From an uncultured Synergistia bacterium (GTDB taxonomy: Bacteria > Eremiobacterota > SpSt-956 > JAKJGF01), in NCBI GenBank assembly GCA_937888925.1, contig CALARM010000131.1, forward strand, positions 1-9,964: a DNA stretch of 9,964 nt, written 5' to 3'. Below the pieces are notes generated by a model. The model saw nothing but the letters and a program-made list of their open reading frames with translations. It was not told where the DNA came from and ran no database searches. A program made the position numbers and the translations under genes. This document shows positions 1-6,497 of this stretch, piece after piece (within the stretch, counting starts at the first letter, position 1; each line of letters starts with the position of its first letter).

Positions 1-2252
1 ACCCTCAGTCTCGTCATCAATTTATTTGCATGATAGTTATTATAATTACCTGATGTGTCAGGCACTACATCATATACATCATATGGGGAGTCTGAAGTAT
101 AGTCATAAAATTTATAATCTATCTGGAAGTCGCTGTTGTCGTTGAATACATATCTTAAACCCAGACCGGGGATAAGCTGAGACCATTTTACATCTTTTCC
201 TGTTTCATTTATTCCGCTGCATTTTACATATTCCACATAGCCCTGCACACTGAATTTATCAGTAATATCGTACGTTATACCGCCATTTAAAAAATAGTAG
301 GAAATATCTACTCTGTAATCTTTTGTTTCATAATCACGGCTGAAATTGTGATAATCAAAATAGCCCCATGTATGAAATTTTTCAAAACCATATTTTCCTC
401 CTACTTCAACAGTATATTCTTTCCCTTTTGCCGGATCGTTTACAGTAAAGAAATGATCCAGATTTCCGTAGATATTAGTTCCCATTGTATCTGCTACAGG
501 ATTGCCTGTAAGAAAATCATATTTCTGGAATGAGTCTTCATTGTCTGTAATTGCAGTAGGTTTTACCTGCTGAAAATATGTAAAATCTGTATATATAATT
601 CCCGAATCTTTTTCTCCGAATTTCCAGTTCAGACCCAGATCTATTGATATTCTATTCGGTCTTGTTCTTGAAAATCTTCTTCCGTTACAGGCAAAGGTAC
701 CTTCTTTCCATCCCCATTCCTCATGATGAGAGCCATTGTCATTATATACTTTTTCCCAGTGTTCATGATAACCGAAAGGATCATAATTCGGTTCAATCCT
801 GACGAATTCCCCGTAAAAACTTAAAGAAGAAAGTTTTACTTTTACTCCTCCATTCAAAAAGCTGCCTCTGTATCCGTTTTTACCATCAAGTAGATTCGAG
901 TCAAATACTGTCTGATTGAATTCTCCGTAAATTTTTATTTTATCTTCCGGCCAGCTATAAGATCCTTTAAGACCGTAGTAAATTGTATCTTTGGGAGGAT
1001 TTTTCAGGTTTTTATTAGTTCCTAGAGAAGGATTTGATGCATAATCTTCATAAAGTCTTAATAATGCTCCTTCTATATGAGCCTTCCCTTCAAGGAAATC
1101 GCTGCCTGCCCAGAAACCCTGAAGATAGTTATCATACTGGCCGGGCAGACTTTTACCGTAAAGCATAAGACTATAAACACCATCTCCGTTGTTATAAGGT
1201 ACTGCCAGTTCATATCTGAATTTAACCGGTACTCCTGTTGTATCAGATGTTCTTAAAACATTCAAATTTCTTGCCATAAAGATTTCCATATCTATTTTTT
1301 TATAAAGGGTTCCACAAATATCTATGCCGTTCATTGGCATAATATCTTTTCCTCCATAACCGATATTATTTCTCAAACCGTAGAAAAGATTTCGGGAGAC
1401 TTTTTTTACGTTATAATCTCCAAACTTACCGGTAAAATCCCAATCTCCGTCCGTATCAAACCAGAGTGTGGCAAGATCTGCCTGAAATTTATAAATACTT
1501 ACTATCTGCCCTGATGAATTGTAGGAAGGAACAAGGCCCCATTGATCTATAAGTCCCTGTTCTCCGAAAGCACTGTATGCTGAAAAATCTCCTCCTCCTT
1601 TTATTTTATCCGTGATTTTTGCAGAAACTGTAAGATTGAGTTGAGACATAAGAGCAGACCCTTGAAATAACCGGCTACCACCGTTAGGGCCATTGTAGCG
1701 GTCTCTGTCAAATATAACGGATGGCCCGCGCTCAAAGTCCAGTTTCTCCGGAAAAGGGTTGCCGAAACTTTTTGTATTGTCAGCATCGGGAGAATAGCCC
1801 ATCGTTACTGCAGTAGTGTTAAAGTTTCCGCTTATTTTTACTCTCTCAAGTTCCTTTACTCTTGATGTTATTTTTCCTATAGATTCTTCTATATTTGACA
1901 CTCTTATTCCGAGTGAGTCCAGTTCCTTGTGAAATTCTTCAGTCAGCTTATTTATTGTTTCAAGATCATTCTTTGTTGCATAAACGGATAGATCGGGCAT
2001 CTGCGGAACAGAAGCTTCTAACTGTTCTATTCGGGCAATTATTCTCGCTACAGCCATGGCCATTTCATATCTTGTTACAGGTCTGTCTCCCTTGAAATAA
2101 CCGTCAGGATAACCTTCTACAAGTCCTTTCTCCTGAAGCATTTCTACAGCATCATAAGCCCAGTGATTCTGAGGTATGTCATTGAATGGATTGGCTGCCA
2201 GAGGAAGGGATAAACATAGTAAGATAATTACCACGAATATTATTTTATACAT
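1..2252 (-). CDS. SLH-domain outer-membrane porin, 3'-truncated by window edge
   Basis: An open frame of 750 complete codons runs without a stop from the ATG at 2252-2250 to the left edge, so the C-terminus is missing. Seen in order: a hydrophobic signal peptide (about residues 1-20, cleavage near LPLA-A); one SLH domain (about 22-72) with the hallmarks FNDIP, HWAYDAV, GLVEGYPDGYF and VTRYE; a coiled-coil-like segment (about 92-138); then, from VKISGNF at 138, a long region rich in aromatic and alternating polar/hydrophobic strands, as in a beta-barrel. This matches the known SLH-porin layout (OmpM/Mep45 of Negativicutes, cyanobacterial Som porins), where the SLH domain binds peptidoglycan or its attached polymer, the coiled coil spans the periplasm and the barrel sits in the outer membrane. 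Cargo is not predictable. An AAGGAGGT ribosome site 8 bases before the ATG supports the start. The gene is divergent from the chemoreceptor. The domain call is strong; porin function is inferred from architecture. Confidence 0.88.
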   Translation of the reverse strand, partial: MYKIIFVVIILLCLSLPLAANPFNDIPQNHWAYDAVEMLQEKGLVEGYPDGYFKGDRPVTRYEMAMAVARIIARIEQLEASVPQMPDLSVYATKNDLETINKLTEEFHKELDSLGIRVSNIEESIGKITSRVKELERVKISGNFNTTAVTMGYSPDADNTKSFGNPFPEKLDFERGPSVIFDRDRYNGPNGGSRLFQGSALMSQLNLTVSAKITDKIKGGGDFSAYSAFGEQGLIDQWGLVPSYNSSGQIVSIYKFQADLATLWFDTDGDWDFTGKFGDYNVKKVSRNLFYGLRNNIGYGGKDIMPMNGIDICGTLYKKIDMEIFMARNLNVLRTSDTTGVPVKFRYELAVPYNNGDGVYSLMLYGKSLPGQYDNYLQGFWAGSDFLEGKAHIEGALLRLYEDYASNPSLGTNKNLKNPPKDTIYYGLKGSYSWPEDKIKIYGEFNQTVFDSNLLDGKNGYRGSFLNGGVKVKLSSLSFYGEFVRIEPNYDPFGYHEHWEKVYNDNGSHHEEWGWKEGTFACNGRRFSRTRPNRISIDLGLNWKFGEKDSGIIYTDFTYFQQVKPTAITDNEDSFQKYDFLTGNPVADTMGTNIYGNLDHFFTVNDPAKGKEYTVEVGGKYGFEKFHTWGYFDYHNFSRDYETKDYRVDISYYFLNGGITYDITDKFSVQGYVEYVKCSGINETGKDVKWSQLIPGLGLRYVFNDNSDFQIDYKFYDYTSDSPYDVYDVVPDTSGNYNNYHANKLMTRLR

Positions 2253-2259
2253 TTCTATA

Positions 2260-2267
2260 ACCTCCTT
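2260..2267 (-). promoter_or_regulatory. Ribosome binding site of the SLH porin
   Basis: On the minus strand the sequence reads AAGGAGGT, a full Shine-Dalgarno match, about 8 bases before the ATG at 2252. It fixes the start codon of the SLH porin, which then begins with a proper signal peptide. Confidence 0.85.
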
Positions 2268-2320
2268 ATAATAATCTCTTGAATAAATAATTAGACAGAT
2301 ATAGTTTAAAACCTTTTTGT

Positions 2321-2326
2321 ATTATA
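2321..2326 (-). promoter_or_regulatory. Possible -10 element for the SLH porin
   Basis: The minus strand reads TATAAT here, about 70 bases before the porin start codon. The matching -35 position (around 2344-2349) reads TTTCTC, which is poor, so this rests on the -10 hexamer alone. In such AT-rich DNA a chance match is quite possible. Confidence 0.3.
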
Positions 2327-2416
2327 GTATTTCATAAATTACTGAGAAAATTAAACCTGAAACGCATAACCTAACCCCCAATTTTAACTGAAATATTAAA
2401 AAACTATAATTACTAT

Positions 2417-2442
2417 TAATTTTTTTATAATATCGCCGATAA
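2417..2442 (+). promoter_or_regulatory. Sigma-28 (FliA/SigD) type promoter of the chemoreceptor
   Basis: GCCGATAA at 2435-2442 is an exact match to the sigma-28 -10 element. Upstream, TAATTTTT at 2417-2424 resembles the -35 element TAAAGTTT, with a 10-base spacer against the usual 11; in the SigD form it is TAAT, then 15 bases, then CCGATAA. The predicted transcript would start near 2449 and leave a leader of about 40 bases before the chemoreceptor ATG at 2492. Sigma-28 controls late flagellar and chemotaxis genes, so the gene behind it fits the promoter class. Confidence 0.8.
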
Positions 2443-2491
2443 TGTTACTGTAGTTGAAAAATACTCTGATTATAGGGAAGGGGAGACCAAT

Positions 2492-4177
2492 ATGATACAA
2501 AATATTAAAATCAGCTATAAACTTATTATCTGCTTCGTAATTCTGAATTTGATTTTATTTATTATCGGTTATATAGGTGCTATTAATATACAAAAAATTA
2601 ATGACCGTTCTGTGAATTTATATGAGCATAGAACTGTGCCTATAAGAGAATCTGTAGAAATAATCCAGGCTTTTTTAAGAATTCGTATTAATATAAGGGA
2701 TATGATAAGATTAAGCAGTGATCCTGAAATAATGGCAAAAAAAGAAAAAAGGGTAAAGGAACTCTATGAAACAGTCGAGAAAAGTATGGATGCCTATGAA
2801 CAGGCTGTTCTGACAGAAGAGGAGAAAAAGGATTTACAGGACTTCAGGAACGGTTTTGAATTATACTATAAACAGGCAGAGATTATGATGGATTTAGCGA
2901 GACAGCAGAAAGTCAAAGAAGCCTATGGTGTTGTCGATGGAGATGCAGATAAAATAAATGAAGATGCCCAGGATGCTCTCAGAAAGATGGTGGAATATAA
3001 TAAGGCTAAAGCTGCAGAAATGGCACAGAATAATAAAGATTTAATGAAAAAATCTGTTAATACAATGATCTTTTATGTTATATTCGGATTTCTGGCAGGT
3101 ATTATTTTTACTATTATATTGATAAAAAATATTTCCGGTATAATTAATAGTTTATTAAATGAAACAAAATATCTTGCTACTTCTGTCAGAGATGGTAAGC
3201 TTAAAATAAGAGGAGATATTAATAAAATCGATTTCGAATTCAGGCCAATCGTAAAAGGAATTAATGAAATTATTGATATTCTGGAAGAGATTATGAGAAA
3301 AATAACTTCCAGCACGAATTCTTTTATTTCTGAGGCAGCTAATCTGAAGTCCATATCTACTATAATGTCCCGGAATGCAGATGAGTTGTCAAATCAGTCT
3401 AAAAGTGCTTCTTCCGGTGCGGAAGAAATATCCAGAAATATAGATAATATAGCTTCTGCTTCCGAGGAATTAAGTACAAATCTGACTGTTGTTGCCACAT
3501 CCATGGAAGAAATGTCAAAAAGTATTCTGGAAATTGCAAAAAGCACCGAGGAATCTAAAGATATTGCCAGTAAAGCTTCCAACATAGTAAGTAAATCAAA
3601 AGCAAATACAGAGATTCTCGGAGAACATGCGAAAGAAATCAGTAAAGTAATAGATTTGATTACAGATATAGCAGAACAGACAAATTTACTGGCTCTGAAC
3701 GCTACAATAGAAGCTGCCAGAGCAGGAGAAGCAGGGAAAGGATTTGCCGTAGTGGCAAATGAAGTAAAAGAGCTTGCAAAGCAAACAGGCACATCAGCAA
3801 GCAGCACGAGAACAAAGATTGACGCTATCTACGGAAGTATACAGAAGACAATGAAATTTATGGATGACGTATTCCAGGTTGTTCAGCAGATTAACGGTAT
3901 AGCAACAATTATTTCCTCTTCCGTGGAAGAACAGAGTATTACCAGCAGAGAAATTACACAGAATATAAGTCAGGCAGCACTGGCGTCCAATGATGTATCG
4001 GAGAGCGTGAGTAAAGCATCCAGTACACTTAAAAATGTAACATATAATGTTATAGCTGCTTCAGAAGCTGCAGATAATACAGCCAATGAAGCAGGTAATA
4101 CTAAAAAATCTTCGGAAAATTTATCTGACCTTTGCAGTAATTTAAATAAATTGTTAAGTCATTACAGTGAACAGTGA
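2492..4177 (+). CDS. Methyl-accepting chemotaxis protein (transmembrane chemoreceptor)
   Basis: This 561-residue protein has the standard chemoreceptor layout: a transmembrane helix (about 11-32), an extracytoplasmic helical sensor region (about 33-190) that looks like a four-helix-bundle ligand domain, a second transmembrane helix (about 191-213), a HAMP linker (about 213-266) and a cytoplasmic signalling hairpin (about 270-555). The highly conserved hairpin tip is intact at 395-429 (EQTNLLALNATIEAARAGE followed by GKGFAVVANEV), the region that contacts CheA and CheW. Gln/Glu-rich stretches on both arms, such as EEISRNID and SSSVEEQ, are candidate methylation segments. No C-terminal CheR-tethering pentapeptide is seen. 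The ligand cannot be predicted. A strong GGGAAGGGGAG ribosome site lies 6 bases before the ATG. The last codons (from 4165) and the stop lie inside a heptamer repeat array, so the extreme C-terminal residues are repeat-derived. No che genes are nearby. Confidence 0.96.
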   Translation: MIQNIKISYKLIICFVILNLILFIIGYIGAINIQKINDRSVNLYEHRTVPIRESVEIIQAFLRIRINIRDMIRLSSDPEIMAKKEKRVKELYETVEKSMDAYEQAVLTEEEKKDLQDFRNGFELYYKQAEIMMDLARQQKVKEAYGVVDGDADKINEDAQDALRKMVEYNKAKAAEMAQNNKDLMKKSVNTMIFYVIFGFLAGIIFTIILIKNISGIINSLLNETKYLATSVRDGKLKIRGDINKIDFEFRPIVKGINEIIDILEEIMRKITSSTNSFISEAANLKSISTIMSRNADELSNQSKSASSGAEEISRNIDNIASASEELSTNLTVVATSMEEMSKSILEIAKSTEESKDIASKASNIVSKSKANTEILGEHAKEISKVIDLITDIAEQTNLLALNATIEAARAGEAGKGFAVVANEVKELAKQTGTSASSTRTKIDAIYGSIQKTMKFMDDVFQVVQQINGIATIISSSVEEQSITSREITQNISQAALASNDVSESVSKASSTLKNVTYNVIAASEAADNTANEAGNTKKSSENLSDLCSNLNKLLSHYSEQ

Positions 4178-4234
4178 CCAGTGACCAGTGAACAGTGACC
4201 GGTGAACAGTGACCGGTGAACAGTGACCGGTGAA
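4165..4234 (+). repeat. Ten-unit heptanucleotide tandem array
   Basis: Ten 7-bp units run without a gap: CAGTGAA, CAGTGAC, CAGTGAC, CAGTGAA, CAGTGAC, CGGTGAA, CAGTGAC, CGGTGAA, CAGTGAC, CGGTGAA. The last six form three exact copies of a 14-bp dimer (from 4193), which suggests later duplication of a dimer. The array starts 13 bases inside the chemoreceptor gene and supplies its TGA stop at 4175-4177. It fills nearly all of the 67-bp gap between two convergent genes. All units point the same way, so no strong hairpin or intrinsic terminator is evident. Confidence 0.95.
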
Positions 4235-4244
4235 CCATACAGAG

Positions 4245-5396
4245 TTAAGGTAATGAAATATCTATAATATTACCTGTATTTTCACTAACATTCTCCAGAG
4301 AACAAACAGGCATATAAAGTATTCCGGCTGATTCTACAGATTTTGCTTCTTCCTTTAATATTATTCCCATTTCTTCAATATCTTTTGCAGGAATATATAT
4401 GCAATCTTTGTATATAAAAGATTTTTTATAAAAAGATATGTCATTTACGAATATTGACGGGTAATAAAAATTTATATTTTTATCATTTCTTATCATTTTC
4501 AGGGAAAAATCTTTCATAAGATATTCCAATGGAATAAAAGCCTCTTTGCCTGTAACGGAATATCTGTAAATAATGCCTGCAAAGATTAATTCTTTTTTAT
4601 TATAATCATGGATAAAATTTATACCTGTTTCTTCAGAAAAAAACCTGAGTGATATAAGTCCTGTATCATTTATTAATATAATTTTGTTTTCTGCTGGCTT
4701 GTGGTTAAAATAAATGGATTTTGTATCTTTTTTGCTATATTTTTCCGATATTAATTCATCAATAGCAAGGACTTTTAGCTTCACTTCTTTGAGTATTTCT
4801 GTCAGTGCTTCCGGTGTATCACTGCATGTATCGTGGAATGCTGCCACACCTCCTTTTAATGATTCATAATTAAATCTGTCTATAATCCAGGATTTTCCCA
4901 GATTACGCCAGTCCTCACTATCTATCTGCCAGAGAATAAGTTCTTTACCTGAATCGTAAATAAGTCGTTCCACTGAATCGTTATACTCACCCCAGGGAGG
5001 CCGGATATATTTAATGTCATAGTTATACCCCAGAGCATTATTTACTGCTTTTTCTGTCATAGCAAGCTCTTTTAATATTGTATCGTGATTTGATTTTTTC
5101 ATATTTATATGGTTATATGTATGATTCCCGACAGTATGACCTTCTCTGACAATTCTTTTTATAATCTCCGGGTATGCAGTTACTCTGGTGCCTTTTACAA
5201 AAAATGTTGCCTTTATATTATTTTCTTTCAGTATATCCAGTATGCGAGGAGTAATATTCGGATCAGGGCCATCGTCAAAAGTGATGGCTATTTTACCCGG
5301 AAATGTATCGTAAAAGGAGATCCCACAACGAACGTCAGCCATAGAATTACTGCTTAAGCTTATAATTATTATAATTAGAAAAAATATATATTTCAT
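4245..5396 (-). CDS. Exported NodB-family polysaccharide deacetylase with C-terminal Cu-amine-oxidase-N-like domain
   Basis: The 383-residue protein starts with a signal peptide (about 1-20, ending SMA before D21). A NodB deacetylase domain (about 34-210) carries all five motifs: TFDDG (39-43, D41 the likely base, D42 metal), HTYNH (92-96, metal His pair), RPPWG (132-136), DSEDW (159-163) and VAAFHD (184-189, catalytic His188). An active metal-dependent N- or O-deacetylase outside the membrane is expected. Peptidoglycan or an extracellular amino-sugar polymer is the likely substrate, but the choice is not visible. Residues about 238-355 look like Cu_amine_oxidN1 'stalk' repeats (compare IFVND followed by YIPAKDIEEMG), a domain common in secreted wall-associated proteins and not a sign of copper chemistry. 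It is last in the operon. No Shine-Dalgarno is present: the ATG lies 4 bases from a heptamer repeat hairpin. No in-frame ATG exists upstream before a stop. Met19 is a poor alternative because it would remove the signal peptide. Confidence 0.9.
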   Translation of the reverse strand: MKYIFFLIIIIISLSSNSMADVRCGISFYDTFPGKIAITFDDGPDPNITPRILDILKENNIKATFFVKGTRVTAYPEIIKRIVREGHTVGNHTYNHINMKKSNHDTILKELAMTEKAVNNALGYNYDIKYIRPPWGEYNDSVERLIYDSGKELILWQIDSEDWRNLGKSWIIDRFNYESLKGGVAAFHDTCSDTPEALTEILKEVKLKVLAIDELISEKYSKKDTKSIYFNHKPAENKIILINDTGLISLRFFSEETGINFIHDYNKKELIFAGIIYRYSVTGKEAFIPLEYLMKDFSLKMIRNDKNINFYYPSIFVNDISFYKKSFIYKDCIYIPAKDIEEMGIILKEEAKSVESAGILYMPVCSLENVSENTGNIIDISLP

Positions 5397-5400
5397 AATC

Positions 5401-5459
5401 CGTGATGCGTGATGCGTGATGCGTATAAAGAAACGTTACGCATTACGCATTACGATTAC
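5401..5459. repeat. Inverted heptamer array (hairpin) between propeller and deacetylase genes
   Basis: Left arm: CGTGATG three times (5401-5421). Right arm: CGTTACG, CATTACG, CATTACG (5434-5454), followed by a partial unit reaching the stop codon of the propeller gene. The arms 5401-5421 and 5434-5454 are 21 bases each and pair along their length with 17 Watson-Crick and 4 G-T pairs, leaving a 12-base loop. The G-T pairs are tolerated in RNA of the plus strand; in the operon message (minus strand) they become A-C mismatches, so a DNA-level or transposition role is as likely as an RNA one. There is no T-run for an intrinsic terminator. The array fills the whole 63-bp gap. Confidence 0.93.
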
Positions 5460-6398
5460 TTAAAATACTTTGCCGAACGTTCCCCATTGAATAACAAAAC
5501 GACCTTTTGTATTAAATTTCTGCACCCTGTTATTCCCTGAGTCTGCTACATAAACATATCTTTCATCAGTTCCCATAGATATACCGTTTGGACCTGCAAG
5601 TTCTCCCGAATTAATTCCGTAAGTTCCCCAGGTGGATATTTTTTTCCCTTCAGGAGATAATTTTATCACACATGACTTTCCTAAATCTGTAACAAAAACA
5701 TTTCCTTTACTATCTATAGCAATATCTACAGGGGATAAAAAGAGATTTTTATCAGAACCTTCTCCGCCCCAGTTTGCCTGATACTGACCTTCACAGTTAA
5801 ATTTTACTACCCTGCCGTTTCCTGCATCACATACATAAATATTCCTGTATTTATCTACTGTAACACCACGGGGGGCTGAAAACTGACCTATTCCTCTCCC
5901 TTTTACACCCCATGACGTTATAAATTTTCCTTCGGAAGTAAATTTCTGTACCCTGTTATTTTCCGTATCCACTACTGCTACTTCTCCTTCTCTATCAACA
6001 GTTATACCCTGTGGAAATCTGAAATCTCCCGAACTTTTTCCTGATTTGCCCCATGTTAGCATAAAAGTGCCGTCATGTTTGAATTTTTGTATTCTGTGAT
6101 TATTTGTATCTGTAACATAAATATTTTTATCTTTATCGGCAGCAATATGAGAAGGTCTGTCAAAACAGCCTTCCCCTGTACCCTGTTCACCCCACTGTAT
6201 AATGAATTTACCTGTATCGCTGAATTTCTGTATTCTGCCATTACCGCAATCTACAACATATATATTGCCGCTCCCCACTACTTCTATACCTACGGGATTA
6301 TTAAACAATCCTCCGCCGCGGTTGTTGTAGTTATAAGCCAGAATTATGACAGCCATAGATATAAAGAAGACCAGAGTAAATAAAAAATATTTTTTCAT
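5460..6398 (-). CDS. Six-bladed NHL-repeat beta-propeller protein, membrane-anchored or exported
   Basis: The 312-residue protein opens with a hydrophobic N-terminal segment (about 4-22), either an uncleaved anchor or a signal peptide. The rest is six NHL repeats beginning near residues 32, 79, 126, 173, 220 and 267, spaced exactly 47 residues apart. Each has the family pattern: a Pro-containing start (NPVGIEV, FPQGITV, APRGVTV), then a strand such as NIYVVD or NIYVTD, then GNGRIQKF, NNHRIQKF or NNRVQKF, then a closing strand ending in WG. Blade 5 (KSCVIKL) is the most diverged. Six such repeats are expected to close into one propeller. NHL propellers bind proteins, nucleic acids or sugars and a few are lyases; no catalytic motif is visible, so the role is unknown, most likely binding outside the cytoplasmic membrane. 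An AAGGAGGT ribosome site about 8 bases before the ATG fixes the start. It lies between kinase and deacetylase in the same direction. Confidence 0.93.
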   Translation of the reverse strand: MKKYFLFTLVFFISMAVIILAYNYNNRGGGLFNNPVGIEVVGSGNIYVVDCGNGRIQKFSDTGKFIIQWGEQGTGEGCFDRPSHIAADKDKNIYVTDTNNHRIQKFKHDGTFMLTWGKSGKSSGDFRFPQGITVDREGEVAVVDTENNRVQKFTSEGKFITSWGVKGRGIGQFSAPRGVTVDKYRNIYVCDAGNGRVVKFNCEGQYQANWGGEGSDKNLFLSPVDIAIDSKGNVFVTDLGKSCVIKLSPEGKKISTWGTYGINSGELAGPNGISMGTDERYVYVADSGNNRVQKFNTKGRFVIQWGTFGKVF

Positions 6399-6406
6399 AA
6401 ATATAA

Positions 6407-6414
6407 ACCTCCTT
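6407..6414 (-). promoter_or_regulatory. Ribosome binding site of the NHL propeller gene
   Basis: The minus strand reads AAGGAGGT about 8 bases before the ATG at 6398. It shows that this organism uses canonical Shine-Dalgarno sites, which makes the missing site of the downstream deacetylase gene notable. Confidence 0.85.
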
Positions 6415-6419
6415 ATTTT

Positions 6420-6496
6420 CAGTGAGCAGTTACCAGTAATCAGTAATCAGTTATTCTACTATAATTACTTCACTGGTAACTGCTCACTGCTCACTG
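6420..6496. repeat. Inverted heptamer array between kinase and propeller genes
   Basis: Left arm, plus strand: CAGTGAG, CAGTTAC, CAGTAAT, CAGTAAT, CAGTTAT (6420-6454). Right arm, read on the minus strand from 6496 to 6469: CAGTGAG, CAGTGAG, CAGTTAC, CAGTGAA. The segments 6420-6437 and 6472-6489 are exact 18-bp inverted copies with 34 bases between, part of which (AGTAAT with ATTACT) can pair further. It starts 1 base after the kinase stop codon and ends just before the propeller ribosome site. There is no T-run, so this is not a simple intrinsic terminator; a partial attenuator or mRNA-stabilising hairpin is possible. Confidence 0.94.
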
Positions 6497-6497
6497 A

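Noticed and set aside
348..533. 61-residue plus-strand open frame near the left edge
   Set aside because: It lies within the uninterrupted minus-strand SLH porin frame and has no ribosome site or recognisable motif.
3394..3807. 137-residue open frame antisense to the chemoreceptor
   Set aside because: It mirrors the conserved signalling-hairpin region on the other strand, has no ribosome site and lacks any recognisable motif; the sense frame is clearly a chemoreceptor.
4165..4234. CRISPR array
   Set aside because: The units are 7 bp and directly abutting with no spacers; there are no cas genes.
5109..5357. 82-residue plus-strand open frame over the deacetylase N-terminus
   Set aside because: The minus-strand frame contains all NodB motifs and a signal peptide in this stretch; the plus frame has no supporting signal.
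5401..5459. Intrinsic transcription terminator
   Set aside because: A hairpin can form, but no run of T follows on either strand, and the array lies between genes of one probable operon.
6420..6496. Insertion-sequence remnant or MITE with terminal inverted repeats
   Set aside because: The inverted symmetry comes from tandem heptamers. There is no transposase fragment and no target-site duplication is visible. A relation to a mobile repeat cannot be excluded but is not shown.
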